Below, piece by piece: positions 1-12,956 of a stretch of 64,000 nt of DNA. The notes under the pieces were generated by a model. That model saw nothing but the letters and a program-made list of their open reading frames with translations. It was not told where the DNA came from and made no database searches. Numbering within the stretch: position 1 is the stretch's first letter; every line of letters starts with the position of its first letter. Position numbers and translations under genes: made by a program. Origin of the DNA: an uncultured SAR116 cluster alpha proteobacterium (GTDB taxonomy: Bacteria > Pseudomonadota > Alphaproteobacteria > Puniceispirillales > Marisalimonadaceae); NCBI GenBank assembly GCA_902589185.1, contig CACIRZ010000001.1, positions 59,873 through 123,872 on the forward strand. Direction: 5' to 3'.

Positions 1-799
1 AGATGGTGATAGCTTAATTATGGTCAACTTTCGGGCAGACCGAGTTAGAGAGTTATTAACAGCATTACTAGATCCTACATTTAGAGAATTTGAAAAAGAT
101 ATTAATACACCAATTTTATCAAACAATCTTGGAATGACAGAATATTCAACAGAATTATCAAAATTTATTAATTCTATTTTTGTAAAAGAAAATATTAAGA
201 ACACACTTGGGGAGGTCATATCAAAAGCTAATTTAAAACAATTGAGACTAGCTGAAACAGAAAAATATCCTCATGTTACTTTCTTTTTTAATGGAGGCAA
301 CGAAACTGTTTACCCAGGCGAAACTAGGGTAATGATACCCTCACCCAAAATATCTACCTATGATTTACAACCTGAAATGTCCGCAAAGAAAGTAGAGACT
401 AAATTGATATCTTCTATAAAAAATAAAACTTATGATCTAATTGTAATTAATTTTGCAAATCCTGACATGGTTGGACATACAGGTGATTTAAAGGCAGCAA
501 TTAAAGCTGTGGAAACCGTTGATAGTGCAATTGGAAATATAAAAGATATAATAATTAAATATGATGGTCTCATGTTATTAACCGCAGACCATGGAAACTG
601 CGAAATTATGTTTGATGAAACAATGAACTTACCTCATACCTCGCATACGTGTAATAAAGTTCCCTTAATACTAATTTCTAAAAATAATGATTATAAGTTA
701 AGAGATGGAAAATTAGCTGACATTGCTCCAACAATTTTAGAGCTTATTTCTATCAAAACACCCGAAAACATGAGTGGGAAATCACTTTTAGTAAAATAA
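1..799 (+). CDS. gpmI: 2,3-bisphosphoglycerate-independent phosphoglycerate mutase, C-terminal part (5' end outside window)
   Basis: Frame is open from base 2 and reads DGDSLIMVNFRADRVREL; ends with TADHGNCE and PHTSHT motifs typical of iPGM. Confidence 0.96.
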   Translation, partial: DGDSLIMVNFRADRVRELLTALLDPTFREFEKDINTPILSNNLGMTEYSTELSKFINSIFVKENIKNTLGEVISKANLKQLRLAETEKYPHVTFFFNGGNETVYPGETRVMIPSPKISTYDLQPEMSAKKVETKLISSIKNKTYDLIVINFANPDMVGHTGDLKAAIKAVETVDSAIGNIKDIIIKYDGLMLLTADHGNCEIMFDETMNLPHTSHTCNKVPLILISKNNDYKLRDGKLADIAPTILELISIKTPENMSGKSLLVK

Positions 800-889
800 A
801 AGTTATAATTAAATTTTTCTATAGTAGCTGTACTAAATATATTCTATATTATGATTTTACGCTTTCAACTTAAATTAAGGCCTGATCAA

Positions 890-2260
890 ATGATTAAAAA
901 AATCTATATTGATAATAAGATTAATATTTTTTTAGCATTTTTTTTAGTTTTTAGTATCTGTTTGATTGAGAGCAATATAGCTAGAGCTGAAAATCGTCAA
1001 GAAACCTACAAACAGCTAAATCTTTTTGGTGATGTTTTTCAAAGAGTTCAAGAACAATACGTAGAAGAAGTTACAGACAAGAAACTTATTGAGTCTGCAA
1101 TTTCAGGAATGCTTCAATCTCTTGATCCACACTCCTCTTATTTAAGTCCAGAATCATATAAAGACATGCAGGTAAAGACCAAAGGAAAATTTGGTGGCTT
1201 AGGCATCGAAATAACTATGGAAGATGGTGTGGTAAAGGTTGTCTCACCCATAGACGAAACTCCAGCAGCTAACGCAGGTATGAAGTCGGGAGATTTAATT
1301 ATTGGGATAAATGGAGAATCAATCAGAGGACTCTCGATAAATGATGCAGTTTCACAACTTCGAGGGCCTGTTGGAAGTAAGGTTGTTATAACTGTTGTTC
1401 GTGATAAAAAAGATCCTTTTGAAATTGAGATAATTAGAGACGTTATAAAAATAAGATCTGTTAGACATAACATTATTAAAAATATAGGTTATGTACGTTT
1501 AACTACCTTTTCGGATACAACAACTTCTGGTCTAGAAAACTCAGTAGATGAAATAAAAAAAGAACTTGGAAAGAAATTTCAAGGACTAATACTAGATTTA
1601 AGAAATAATCCAGGAGGCCTTTTAAACCAATCAATTTCAGTTACTGACTCTTTCTTAAACCAAGGAGAAATAGTGTCAACCCAAGGAAGAAAAGATGATG
1701 ATACTTCAAGAATTTTTGCAAAAAAAGGTGATATAATTGACGGCAAACCAATGATAGTTCTCATCAATAGTGGATCAGCATCTGCTAGCGAAATTGTAGC
1801 AGGAGCACTCAAAGATCATTCAAGAGCAATCATAGTTGGTACTCGCAGTTTTGGAAAAGGATCGGTTCAATCTATAATTCCTTTAGCAGGTAATGGTGCA
1901 ATGAGACTTACAACTGCAAGATATTACACACCTAGTGGTATATCAATACAAGCCAAAGGTATTGAACCAGATATTGTTGTAGAAGCTGGTATAACTGAGT
2001 TAACTAAACAAATGCCAGCAAATAGGAGAGAAGAAAATTTAAGAGGAGCCTTGGATAAAAAAGAACAAGATACAAAAAAAGATAGTACTGATAAACCAGA
2101 ATTAACTCCAGTTGAAAAACTTTTACAAGATAATCAAATATCTAGAGCAGTTGACCTTATAAGAGGAATTAATTTGTTCAGTAATAAAAAGAAAACAACT
2201 TCTACGGCAAAAATCATAAAAAAACCTATCAAAAATAAAGTTAGTAGTTTTATCAATTGA
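890..2260 (+). CDS. ctpA: Carboxyl-terminal processing protease, S41 family with PDZ domain
   Basis: Signal peptide-like N-terminus from Met at 890 (ORF track starts at 851); PDZ region; catalytic-type motifs NSGSASASEIVAGAL and GTRSFGKGSVQ. Confidence 0.95.
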   Translation: MIKKIYIDNKINIFLAFFLVFSICLIESNIARAENRQETYKQLNLFGDVFQRVQEQYVEEVTDKKLIESAISGMLQSLDPHSSYLSPESYKDMQVKTKGKFGGLGIEITMEDGVVKVVSPIDETPAANAGMKSGDLIIGINGESIRGLSINDAVSQLRGPVGSKVVITVVRDKKDPFEIEIIRDVIKIRSVRHNIIKNIGYVRLTTFSDTTTSGLENSVDEIKKELGKKFQGLILDLRNNPGGLLNQSISVTDSFLNQGEIVSTQGRKDDDTSRIFAKKGDIIDGKPMIVLINSGSASASEIVAGALKDHSRAIIVGTRSFGKGSVQSIIPLAGNGAMRLTTARYYTPSGISIQAKGIEPDIVVEAGITELTKQMPANRREENLRGALDKKEQDTKKDSTDKPELTPVEKLLQDNQISRAVDLIRGINLFSNKKKTTSTAKIIKKPIKNKVSSFIN

Positions 2261-2772
2261 ATATAATAAAAAATAATATTCCTCTTTCAGAAAGACCTTA
2301 TCGCTCTTGTGTTGGCTTAATGGTCTTTAACAAAGAAGGAAACGTCTTTTGTGGACAAAGACTTGATAACAAAGCTGAAGCATGGCAATTACCACAAGGA
2401 GGTATTGATAAAGGGGAAATACCTATTGAAGCTGGATATCGAGAATTAAAAGAAGAGACCAGTATAATTAATGTTGAGTTCGTAAGCGAATATCCAGAAT
2501 GGTTGAATTATGATATTCCTTTACCATTAGCAGACAACCTTTGGGAAGGAAAGTTTAGAGGACAAACACAAAGGTGGCTTTTATTTCATTTTATGGGTGA
2601 GGATAAAGAAATAGATATTAATACTAACCATCCAGAATTTAAGGACTGGATTTGGCTTGATCCACAATTATTGCCTGAAAAAGCAATTTCATTTAAGAAA
2701 AATGTTTACAGAAAAATCAATGAAATCTTCATTCCCATGATCAATAACTTTAACGCGTCAAACTATAATTAA
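2257..2772 (+). CDS. rppH: RNA pyrophosphohydrolase, NUDIX family (TTG start)
   Basis: Nudix box GGIDKGEIPIEAGYRELKEETSI; overlaps the ctpA stop. Confidence 0.93.
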   Translation: MNIIKNNIPLSERPYRSCVGLMVFNKEGNVFCGQRLDNKAEAWQLPQGGIDKGEIPIEAGYRELKEETSIINVEFVSEYPEWLNYDIPLPLADNLWEGKFRGQTQRWLLFHFMGEDKEIDINTNHPEFKDWIWLDPQLLPEKAISFKKNVYRKINEIFIPMINNFNASNYN

Positions 2773-2777
2773 TTATT

Positions 2778-4067
2778 ATGAAAAAAGATATAAACTCAAA
2801 TAATGAAGAGCTTGTTGATAAAGTTTTTAAAATACTAACAAAATTTAAAAACAATCCGAAAAAAATTGAAAATATATTCACTGAGCTTTTTGAAAAAGAT
2901 TTTGATGTACAGCTGAATGAAATAAGTCAACTTGAAAATGGATTATTAAAGGGATTAATAATATCTGTAAAAGATTTATTTGATGTTAAGGGGTACATTA
3001 CAAGAGGGGGAACTAAGTTTCTGAAACCCGATATTTCTATAAGTGATGCAAAATGTATTTCTAATATCAGAAAAGCTGGTGGTTTACTCCTTGGTCATAC
3101 CAATATGACTGAACTTGCTTACTCAGGTTTGGGTATTAATCCTCATTATGGAACTCCGGATAACCCTTTATATCCTGGTGCTGTGCCAGGTGGATCAACA
3201 TCTGGTGGAGCTGTGTCAGTTGTCTTAGATTTGTCTGACATTGCTATTGGAACAGATACTGGAGGTTCAACTAGAATACCAGCAGCGTTCACAGGAATTA
3301 CAGGCTTCAAACCTACACAAGACAGTATTTCAAGAGATGGTGTCCTTTCCCTCTCCTCTAGCTTAGATAGTGTTGGATTAATGGCCAGAAACGTTGAACT
3401 TTGTAAACTTGGCTTCCATGCCATGAGAGGAAAAATAAATGAAAAACAAGAGAAATCACAAAATAAAAACCCAAAATTAATAATTCCTTCTAATTTTGGA
3501 TTTGAAAATATAGATACTGAGATTAAAGTTGCTTTTGATTTTGCTAAGAAAAAAATTTCTGAAAGTGGATTTGAAGTCATTGAAATGAATGTACCAGTTT
3601 TAGATTTATACAAAAAAGTACCAATATGGCAGTTTGCATCAGTAGAGTGTGCAACGGAGTACTTTTATTTATATGATCAAAAAAAACATTTAATTGATCC
3701 AAACGTATTAAGGCGAATAGAACGAGCAAATGAAGTTATGGCTGTTGAATATAATTTATTACAAAAAATTAGAGTAGATTTAATTGAAGAGTTTAACAAA
3801 TTTTTAAAAAATAATTTTTTACTTATGCCAACTGTAACTATAAAACCGCCTTTACAAGAAAAATGTAAAAATAATGAATTTTATGATGAAGCAAATTTAA
3901 TTTCGTTAAGAAATACAACTTTAGCTAATTATATGAATGGTTGTAGTATTTCTATACCTTATTTTGAAAATAAAAAACCTATTGGGATTATGTTAAACGC
4001 AACCACAAATGAAGATGATTATCTTTTAAAAATAAGCTCTGAAATAGAAAAAGTATTGGAGAAATAA
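2778..4067 (+). CDS. Amidase signature family protein
   Basis: Amidase signature PGGSTSGGAVSVVLDLSDIAIGTDTGGSTRIPAA and upstream Lys (ISVKDLFDVKG) give the Ser-cisSer-Lys triad. Confidence 0.9.
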   Translation: MKKDINSNNEELVDKVFKILTKFKNNPKKIENIFTELFEKDFDVQLNEISQLENGLLKGLIISVKDLFDVKGYITRGGTKFLKPDISISDAKCISNIRKAGGLLLGHTNMTELAYSGLGINPHYGTPDNPLYPGAVPGGSTSGGAVSVVLDLSDIAIGTDTGGSTRIPAAFTGITGFKPTQDSISRDGVLSLSSSLDSVGLMARNVELCKLGFHAMRGKINEKQEKSQNKNPKLIIPSNFGFENIDTEIKVAFDFAKKKISESGFEVIEMNVPVLDLYKKVPIWQFASVECATEYFYLYDQKKHLIDPNVLRRIERANEVMAVEYNLLQKIRVDLIEEFNKFLKNNFLLMPTVTIKPPLQEKCKNNEFYDEANLISLRNTTLANYMNGCSISIPYFENKKPIGIMLNATTNEDDYLLKISSEIEKVLEK

Positions 4068-4068
4068 A

Positions 4069-4467
4069 TTAACCTATCTTATCTAAGACTGCCTTAATAA
4101 AAGAAGAATTTTTGATTGCGAGTTCTGCAATATTTTGATCGTCATGATTTTCTTGAGACTGATAATCTAGAAGTTTTTCTTCAAGTAATTGCTTATTAGC
4201 TTTATCAATTTTTTCAGCTCTTTCTGCTAATATTGTAACAGTTGTTTCACTTATTTCAGCTATCCCACCATCTATCATAATTTGTGACGAAATTTTATTA
4301 TCATTAAAAATATCGACCATGCCTCTATCCAGAGTAGATATAACTTTAGAATGTCTTGGAAGGGCACCAATTTGTCCATCAGATCCTGGGATGACAACCA
4401 TTTCAACAGGTTCAGATACAATTATAGCTGAGGGTGTAACTACCTCTAAATTAGTTGTCTCTGCCAT
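4069..4467 (-). CDS. atpC: F1F0 ATP synthase subunit epsilon
   Basis: Epsilon-like sequence (VIPGSDGQIGALPRHSKVISTL), last gene of the F1 operon. Confidence 0.95.
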   Translation of the reverse strand: MAETTNLEVVTPSAIIVSEPVEMVVIPGSDGQIGALPRHSKVISTLDRGMVDIFNDNKISSQIMIDGGIAEISETTVTILAERAEKIDKANKQLLEEKLLDYQSQENHDDQNIAELAIKNSSFIKAVLDKIG

Positions 4468-4496
4468 TTTTACCTCATCTAAAAAAGTTCAAAAGA

Positions 4497-5948
<1,452 letters not shown>

Positions 5949-5953
5949 TTATA

Positions 5954-6826
5954 TTATAAGGCTTCTGCACCTGATATAATTTCAATTAATTCTTTAGTAA
6001 TAACAGCTTGTCTTGTTCTATTATATTGTAGAGTTAAATTATCTATCATCTCCCCAGCATTCCTAGTAGCATTATCCATTGCAGTCATTCTAGCAGCTAG
6101 TTCGCTTGCAGTACTTTCAATTTGAGAACTATATAATTGTGTAGCTAAATTACGGGGTAATAGATCATTCAAGATTTCTTCTTCACTTGGTTCAAATTCA
6201 TATATTGAACTAGAATCATTTTCATCGATCTCATCATTTTTAACTTCTACTGGGATGAGAGATTTAAATGTAACTTCTTGAGTAATTGCAGAAACAAATT
6301 TATTAAATATTACTCTGCATACACCAAATTCATTATTTTCAAACAAATCAATTATTTTTTTTGCTAAAACTTCGGCATCTGTATAATTAGGTTTTGCTGA
6401 ATTTCCATCTATTTTTTCAACAAACAAGTCACCAAACTCTCTATTAAGTGCATCAGCGGATTTTTTTCCTACCATTAATAACTTAACGTTTATACCATCG
6501 TCTTTTAGTTTTTTAATTTCAGACCTGACTGTTCTTGTAATTGATCCATTAAAACCACCGCATAATCCTCTATCTGCAGAAAAAACAACTAATAGATGAG
6601 TTTTAATTTCTTCTTTGCCACTTAGTAGATCTATAGAACTTCCAATTGCTTTAGAAGAAATTTTGGATACAACACTGTCCATAAGAGAAGTGTATGGTCT
6701 TGAGGCTAATGCTTGTTCTTGAGCTTTACGTAGTTTAGCAGCAGCAACCATCTTCATTGCTGATGTAATTTTTTGTGTAGACTTGACTGAACCAATTCTG
6801 TTTTTAAGGTCTTTTAAAGAAGGCAT
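5954..6826 (-). CDS. atpG: F1F0 ATP synthase subunit gamma
   Basis: MPSLKDLKNRIGSVKSTQKITSAMKMVAAAKLRKAQ N-terminus and ITKELIEIISGAEAL C-terminus. Confidence 0.98.
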   Translation of the reverse strand: MPSLKDLKNRIGSVKSTQKITSAMKMVAAAKLRKAQEQALASRPYTSLMDSVVSKISSKAIGSSIDLLSGKEEIKTHLLVVFSADRGLCGGFNGSITRTVRSEIKKLKDDGINVKLLMVGKKSADALNREFGDLFVEKIDGNSAKPNYTDAEVLAKKIIDLFENNEFGVCRVIFNKFVSAITQEVTFKSLIPVEVKNDEIDENDSSSIYEFEPSEEEILNDLLPRNLATQLYSSQIESTASELAARMTAMDNATRNAGEMIDNLTLQYNRTRQAVITKELIEIISGAEAL

Positions 6827-6853
6827 TAACCTAATCCTTACTTATTCAATTAT

Positions 6854-8389
6854 CTAAGCAAAATTCTTTACTAATTCGTCTAGTGTGTCTTTAAGAGTTT
6901 TTTCAGTATCATCTGAAATAGACTTATCTTTTCTTATTGATTCTAAAATGTTAGAGCCCTTGGCATTAAGTTTTTGGATAAGTGACTGTTCAAACTCACC
7001 AATTTTTTGTGTTGGAATTTGATCTAAATATCCTTTCACTCCAGCAAAAATAACGGCTACTTGTTCTTCAACATCCATTGGAGAATATTGAGGTTGCTTA
7101 AGTAATTCAGTTAACCTTTCTCCTCTTGATAAGAGTTGTCTTGTTGAAGCATCCATATCAGATGCAAATTGCGCGAAAGCTGCCATCTCTCGATATTGAG
7201 CTAAGTCTAACTTGATAGTACCAGCAACTTGTTTCATAGCTTTGATTTGAGCGGAGGATCCAACCCTTGATACCGATAAACCTACATTCACAGCTGGCCT
7301 AATACCTTTATAAAAGAGTTCAGTTTCTAGAAAGATTTGACCATCTGTAATTGAAATAACATTAGTTGGAATAAATGCAGAAACGTCACCACCTTGTGTT
7401 TCAATTATTGGAAGGGCTGTTAGTGAGCCAGATCCATTATCTCCATTTAATTTTGCAGCTCTTTCAAGCAAGCGAGAATGGAGATAAAAAACGTCACCCG
7501 GATAAGCTTCTCTTCCCGGAGGTCTCCTTAAAAGGAGAGACATTTGTCTATATGCAACCGCTTGTTTTGATAAATCGTCATAAACAACAACTGCATGCAT
7601 TCCATTATCTCTAAAAAATTCTCCCATAGCAGCAGCGGAATAAGGTGCAAGAAATTGCATTGGAGCTGGATCAGATGCAGTAGCTGCTACAACAATAGAA
7701 TATTCCAAAGCCCCTCTTTCTTCCAAAGTTTTAACAATTTGAGCTACTGTAGACCTTTTTTGACCAACTGCTACATAAATACAAAACAGTTTTTTAGTAT
7801 CGTCTTTACCAGCTTTATCGTTAGTACTCTTTTGATTTAGAAAGGTATCTATTGCAATAGCTGTTTTACCTGTTTGTCTGTCTCCAATTATAAGCTCCCT
7901 CTGACCTCTTCCCACAGGAATAAGCGAATCGATTGCCTTCAATCCAGTTTGCATGGGTTCACTTACTGACTCTCTTGGCATAATACCTGGAGCTTTAGTC
8001 TCAACTCTTGATCTTTTGACGTTTTTAAGGGCACCTTTACCATCTATAGGATTACCAAGCGCATCAACAACTCTTCCTAATAGTCCTTTACCTATCGGAA
8101 CGTCAACAATAGAACCAGTTCTTTTTACTACGTCACCTTCTTTAATTGTTTTGTCGCTTCCAAATATAACTACGCCGACATTATCTCTTTCTAGGTTTAA
8201 AGCCATGCCAGCAATACCACCAGGAAACTCAACCATTTCACCAGCTTGTATCTGATCAAGCCCGTAAACACGAGCAATGCCATCTCCTACCGACAAAACC
8301 TTACCAACTTCTGTAACTTCAGCATCAGCGCCAAAATTTTCAATTTGGTCTTTTAGTATTGTTGATATTTCTGCTGCACGGATATCCAT
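6854..8389 (-). CDS. atpA: F1F0 ATP synthase subunit alpha
   Basis: [14 protein letters not shown] Walker [47 protein letters not shown]. Confidence 0.99.
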   Translation of the reverse strand: MDIRAAEISTILKDQIENFGADAEVTEVGKVLSVGDGIARVYGLDQIQAGEMVEFPGGIAGMALNLERDNVGVVIFGSDKTIKEGDVVKRTGSIVDVPIGKGLLGRVVDALGNPIDGKGALKNVKRSRVETKAPGIMPRESVSEPMQTGLKAIDSLIPVGRGQRELIIGDRQTGKTAIAIDTFLNQKSTNDKAGKDDTKKLFCIYVAVGQKRSTVAQIVKTLEERGALEYSIVVAATASDPAPMQFLAPYSAAAMGEFFRDNGMHAVVVYDDLSKQAVAYRQMSLLLRRPPGREAYPGDVFYLHSRLLERAAKLNGDNGSGSLTALPIIETQGGDVSAFIPTNVISITDGQIFLETELFYKGIRPAVNVGLSVSRVGSSAQIKAMKQVAGTIKLDLAQYREMAAFAQFASDMDASTRQLLSRGERLTELLKQPQYSPMDVEEQVAVIFAGVKGYLDQIPTQKIGEFEQSLIQKLNAKGSNILESIRKDKSISDDTEKTLKDTLDELVKNFA

Positions 8390-8940
8390 TAGTTTGTACC
8401 TCTCATAGCTATTTCAAGTCTATTTAATTTAGTTTTTAATGAGTTATCTATCATTTTGGAACCTATTTTGACAATAAGGCCTCCAATCAAACTTTCATCA
8501 ACGCTTGTTGATAATATTATTTTTTTAATACCTGTAGCTTCAGATATTGCTGCTACAACTTTTTTTTGTTGATCCTGATCAAGTGTAAAAGATGATGTGA
8601 CTTCAGCTTTAACCTCACCATTAATTCTAGATACTTCTGATAAAAAGTCATCTATTACTTCGTTGATTAAAATTAATCTTCCATTACTTGCCAAAGTTCC
8701 GAAAAATTTGGTAGTTAATTTTTGAACTTTAGCTTTATTTAAAATTTTAAGTATTGCATTTTGTTTATCAGATTTAGATATAGCTGGTGACTTGATTAAA
8801 TTAGACAAAGAATCACTTTCTTCAAGTAACTTTTTGAGGCTCATAAAGTCATCAACTATTTTTGTTAAAATCTTTTTTTCTTCAGCTAATTCATATATAG
8901 CTTTAGCATATCTACCTGACAAACCAGACGAAACGCCCAT
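8389..8940 (-). CDS. atpH: F1F0 ATP synthase subunit delta
   Basis: [14 protein letters not shown]-terminus; position first in atpHAGDC; C-terminal [26 protein letters not shown]. Confidence 0.96.
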   Translation of the reverse strand: MGVSSGLSGRYAKAIYELAEEKKILTKIVDDFMSLKKLLEESDSLSNLIKSPAISKSDKQNAILKILNKAKVQKLTTKFFGTLASNGRLILINEVIDDFLSEVSRINGEVKAEVTSSFTLDQDQQKKVVAAISEATGIKKIILSTSVDESLIGGLIVKIGSKMIDNSLKTKLNRLEIAMRGTN

Positions 8941-9035
8941 CTTAATACTTCCCTTTTAACTAAATAGAATAATATGGATTGCTACCACAGCATTCATATC
9001 ATTGCAAGTAACAAGGGCATCAAATTGAATTAATT

Positions 9036-11261
9036 TTACATAAAAGAAAATGGGTCAATATCTATAGTTAATTTAATATAGTTTGGTGTATTGATTTTTC
9101 TTGTCCAATTCAGAATTACATCTTGAATATTCACATTTTTATCAGATTTTATTAAAAATCTTCTTCTAAATCTCCCTCTCAAAAAATATATTGGTGCAGG
9201 GGCGGGTCCAAAAATCTTAACATTTTTAAAAAATGGGGCTACTTTCAACAAATCTGACGAAAAAGTTTCTAATTTTCTCTCTAATCTCGATGACAATATT
9301 ATAGATGCCAACCTACCATAAGGTGGCATATTAGCGTGTTGTCTTGACACTAACTCTTTATCAAAAAATTCATTTCTATTATTTTTGGAAATTGCATTTA
9401 TTATTGGATTTTTAGTATCAAAAGTCTGAATTAGAACAACACCTTTTTCATCCTCTTTTTTTGAATGTCTGCCTGATCTTCCTGATACTTGCTGTAAAAC
9501 CTGAAAAGTTCTCTCTGATGCTCTTAAATCACCACCAGACAATCCAACATCACTATCGACAATACCAACCAATTTTAAATTTGGAAAATCGTGACCTTTA
9601 GCAATCATTTGTGTTCCTATAATAATATCTACTTTGTTGTTTTTTATTCTTTCAACTGTGTCATTCAGTATTTTATGATTATTCATAGTATCACTTGATA
9701 ATACTATTAATCTTGCCTTAGGAAAAATTTCTTTAATCTCTTCTTCGATACGCTCAACTCCAGGACCACAAGCTTTAATTTGACCTTCAACGCCACATTT
9801 CTTACAAACATTTTCAAATACTCTTGAATATCCACAATGGTGACAAATTAATATATTTTTAGATCTATGCTCAACTAACCAGGCATCACAATTAACACAC
9901 TTAATTTTATCTCCACATGAATTGCAAATTGATAAGGGCGCATAACCTCTTCTGTTTAAAAATAATAAACTTTGTTCTTTATTCTTTAATTTACTTTCTA
10001 GTTCACCTACAAGCAAGGGAGACAGCCATTTTCCTTTATTAGGAGGGTGGGCAATTAAATCAATTAGTTTTATATGTGGTAAAGTTGCCCCCGTTGCTCT
10101 TTTTGGCAAAGTTAAATGAATATATTTACCATTTTTTGCATTGTAAAATGTTTCTAAAGATGGAGTTGCAGAGGCTAGAACTATTGGAGATGAAGATCTT
10201 GTAGACCTGTAGATAGCCATGTCTCTTGCATTATACCTGACGTTTTCTTCTTGTTTAAAAGCTTGTTCATGTTCTTCATCAACGATAATTAAACCTAAAT
10301 TTGAAAAAGGAATCATTAATGCTGATCTTGCTCCTACAATAACTCCTGCCGAACCGTTTAATGCAGACAACCAAATTTTTTTCTTTTTTTTCTTTGTTAT
10401 TTCAGAATTCCAAACTAATGGAGCAAAAGAAAATTTTTTAAAAAATCTTTTTTCCCAATCTGGCGTCAAAACTATTTCTGGGAGTAAAATTAATGCTTGC
10501 TTACCTTGATCTAAACATGTTCTAACTGTTTCGAAGTAAGTTTCAGTTTTACCAGAACCTGGGACCCCATCAAGTAAGAAACAATCTGACTTTGTCTTAA
10601 TAATTGCATCATTGATTCTATCTACTGCAAATTTTTGTTCTAAATTTAAAAAGTCATAATTTTTTTTATTTTCTTTAGTGTTTTTTAGAAAATGAGAATC
10701 TAAATTCAGTGTTTTGTAAACTTTCTTTTCTTGTACCAAGTTTTTTTGGGTCATATCTTTCAAAATTGCTTTTGAAACTCCTGTTTGTTTAATTATATCA
10801 TTTTGTGATTTTCCTATATCTAAATTTAAAAGAAAATCTAGAACTAACTTACGTTTGTTGGTAATTTTAATTTCGTTTATTTCATTTTGATTTAGAAAAT
10901 TACTTTTATAAACTTTTTCGTAATCTGGAGAAGTAATAGCTTCTATTGGAGATAATATCATTTTCAAAACTAGACCTTTAAAGACACAATACCAACTTGA
11001 TAAAAAATTCATTAATTCAATTGAAGGTTTTGGAATTGGTTCAAAATCATAAACTTGAAGAATTTTTTTTAATTTTGTTTCAGGAATGGTTTTAGTCCCA
11101 TCACCAATGATTATACCTACTATTTTTCTTTTTCCAAAAGGAACTAAAACGATTTGACCAATACTTAAATTGGTATTTTTATCTTCTAAAACGTAGTCAA
11201 ATGGTTCGTTGAAAGGCCCACTAATTAAGACAGACACTTCTTTTGAGTTTACATTTTTCAT
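9036..11261 (-). CDS. priA: Primosomal protein N' (replication restart helicase)
   Basis: Walker A GVPGSGKTE, DEEH box, CxxC zinc pairs (CNSCG, CVNCD, CHHCG, CKKCG). Confidence 0.97.
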   Translation of the reverse strand: MKNVNSKEVSVLISGPFNEPFDYVLEDKNTNLSIGQIVLVPFGKRKIVGIIIGDGTKTIPETKLKKILQVYDFEPIPKPSIELMNFLSSWYCVFKGLVLKMILSPIEAITSPDYEKVYKSNFLNQNEINEIKITNKRKLVLDFLLNLDIGKSQNDIIKQTGVSKAILKDMTQKNLVQEKKVYKTLNLDSHFLKNTKENKKNYDFLNLEQKFAVDRINDAIIKTKSDCFLLDGVPGSGKTETYFETVRTCLDQGKQALILLPEIVLTPDWEKRFFKKFSFAPLVWNSEITKKKKKKIWLSALNGSAGVIVGARSALMIPFSNLGLIIVDEEHEQAFKQEENVRYNARDMAIYRSTRSSSPIVLASATPSLETFYNAKNGKYIHLTLPKRATGATLPHIKLIDLIAHPPNKGKWLSPLLVGELESKLKNKEQSLLFLNRRGYAPLSICNSCGDKIKCVNCDAWLVEHRSKNILICHHCGYSRVFENVCKKCGVEGQIKACGPGVERIEEEIKEIFPKARLIVLSSDTMNNHKILNDTVERIKNNKVDIIIGTQMIAKGHDFPNLKLVGIVDSDVGLSGGDLRASERTFQVLQQVSGRSGRHSKKEDEKGVVLIQTFDTKNPIINAISKNNRNEFFDKELVSRQHANMPPYGRLASIILSSRLERKLETFSSDLLKVAPFFKNVKIFGPAPAPIYFLRGRFRRRFLIKSDKNVNIQDVILNWTRKINTPNYIKLTIDIDPFSFM

Positions 11262-11373
11262 TTACTATCTTTATGAAATAAGTTTAAAGCTAAATATAGT
11301 TATAATTTTTAAATAGTGTATTATAAATTATAATTAATGAAATGTTTAAACTTCAAAAAAGTTAAAAGGATAA

Positions 11374-12030
11374 GTGATGCAATTATTTATAGACACCGCT
11401 GAAATTGAGGAAATTAAATCGTTAAATATTACTGGGTTAATTGATGGTGTTACTACTAACCCCTCTTTAATAGCTAAATCTGGAAGAAATATAATTAGTA
11501 CTATTGAAGAAATTTGTAATGAAGTGTCAGGACCAGTAAGTGCAGAAGTCACCGCAACAGATTTTGATAATATGATACTAGAAGGTAAAAAACTTTCTTC
11601 AATAGCTCAAAATGTTGCAATTAAAGTTCCCTTAACATTTGATGGTTTAAGAGCGTGCAAAACATTTTCTGACGATGGTATTATGGTTAATGTCACCTTA
11701 TGTTTTAGTGCAGCTCAAGCCCTATTAGCCGCAAAAGCAGGTGCAACTTTTATATCTCCTTTTATAGGAAGATTAGATGACATTGGTGCTGATGGCATGA
11801 ATTTAATCTCTGAAATTACAGAGATCTACGATATTCATGGATTTGATACTAAAGTTCTTGCAGCCTCAATAAGAAGTGTCCAAGACATTGTAGATACTGC
11901 AAAGTTAGGTGCAGATGTTGCTACAGTTCCACCAAAATTTTTAAAATCTATGTATAACCATCCTCTAACTGATAAAGGCTTATCAGATTTTCTATCCGAT
12001 TGGAAAAAAACAGGACAATCAATTTTGTAA
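11374..12030 (+). CDS. fsa: Fructose-6-phosphate aldolase / transaldolase-like protein
   Basis: [62 protein letters not shown]. Confidence 0.95.
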   Translation: MMQLFIDTAEIEEIKSLNITGLIDGVTTNPSLIAKSGRNIISTIEEICNEVSGPVSAEVTATDFDNMILEGKKLSSIAQNVAIKVPLTFDGLRACKTFSDDGIMVNVTLCFSAAQALLAAKAGATFISPFIGRLDDIGADGMNLISEITEIYDIHGFDTKVLAASIRSVQDIVDTAKLGADVATVPPKFLKSMYNHPLTDKGLSDFLSDWKKTGQSIL

Positions 12031-12035
12031 TATAT

Positions 12036-12953
12036 GTGGAAGAATTGAGTAAAAATAGTATTTCTAAAAATGAAAATAATACGATTTTGTCCTGGATAGA
12101 ATATCTAGAAACAATTCGTGGTTATGGCGAACATACTTTAGACGCATACAAAAGAGACGTGTTAGAATTTTCAAATTTTTGTACTGACAAAAATTATAAA
12201 TTCTTGTCACCAGATAAATATATTTTTAGAGATTTTTTATCAGTTTTATCTGAAAGACAATTATCTAGGCCAACAGTCGCTAGAAAAGTATCAAGTTTAA
12301 AAAATTTTTACAAATTCCTTATAAGAGATAAAGTTATTTCTTCACTCGACGTGTCCATCTTTAAAAGTCCAAAACTTAAAAGATCATTTCCAAAGTCCAT
12401 AGAGTCAAATCTAGTAGCGCAGGCTTTAGAATCAATTATGAATAATGAATCTGATCACTGGATTAATCTCCGTGATAGGGCAGTTTTACTTCTATTGTAT
12501 GGCTCAGGTTTAAGGATAAGTGAGGCGTTATCCTTAAAAAGAAAAGATGCACCTAATGGTGAATGGTTAAGAGTAAAAGGTAAAGGAAACAAATATCGAG
12601 ATGTACCTCTTTTACCAATTATTTGTGAAGGAGTTAGAGAATATATAGATCATTGTCCTTTTGATACTAATGGTGATGAGCCGCTTTTTTTGGGAAAACG
12701 AGGAGGAGAATTATCTCCAAGAATTATTCAAAGAAGAGTAGAAAATCTGAGGTATGAATTGGGCTTACCATCCCATACTACTCCTCATGCTTTACGGCAT
12801 GCATTCGCCACTCATTTATTATCTGGTGGCGCAGATTTAAGAGCTATACAACAATTGCTAGGCCACTCCAGCCTTTCAACCACCCAAAGATATACAGATG
12901 TAAACGAAGCAGAACTTTTGAGATTACATAAAGCAATACATCCACGCTCATAA
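12036..12953 (+). CDS. xerC: Tyrosine recombinase XerC (probable GTG start at 12036; ORF track start 12000)
   Basis: Tyrosine recombinase R-H-R-Y set: GSGLRISEAL, HALRHAFATHLLSGGADLRAIQQLLGHSSLSTTQRYTDV. Confidence 0.95.
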   Translation: MEELSKNSISKNENNTILSWIEYLETIRGYGEHTLDAYKRDVLEFSNFCTDKNYKFLSPDKYIFRDFLSVLSERQLSRPTVARKVSSLKNFYKFLIRDKVISSLDVSIFKSPKLKRSFPKSIESNLVAQALESIMNNESDHWINLRDRAVLLLLYGSGLRISEALSLKRKDAPNGEWLRVKGKGNKYRDVPLLPIICEGVREYIDHCPFDTNGDEPLFLGKRGGELSPRIIQRRVENLRYELGLPSHTTPHALRHAFATHLLSGGADLRAIQQLLGHSSLSTTQRYTDVNEAELLRLHKAIHPRS

Positions 12954-12956
12954 AAA

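Noticed and set aside
1138-1473. 111-aa minus-strand ORF
   Set aside because: Antisense to ctpA with no family motifs.
3146-3613. 155-aa ORF on the minus strand
   Set aside because: Antisense to the amidase gene; low-complexity antisense-type composition.
7375-8255. Three plus-strand ORFs (79, 81, 100 aa)
   Set aside because: Antisense to atpA, which is strongly conserved; spurious.
11262-11373. AT-rich inverted repeat TATAATTT...AAATTATA upstream of fsa
   Set aside because: Short arms with a 16-nt spacer in very AT-rich sequence; expected by chance.
12000-12035. Overlap of xerC with fsa in the ORF track
   Set aside because: Explained by an early TTG choice; GTG at 12036 removes the overlap.
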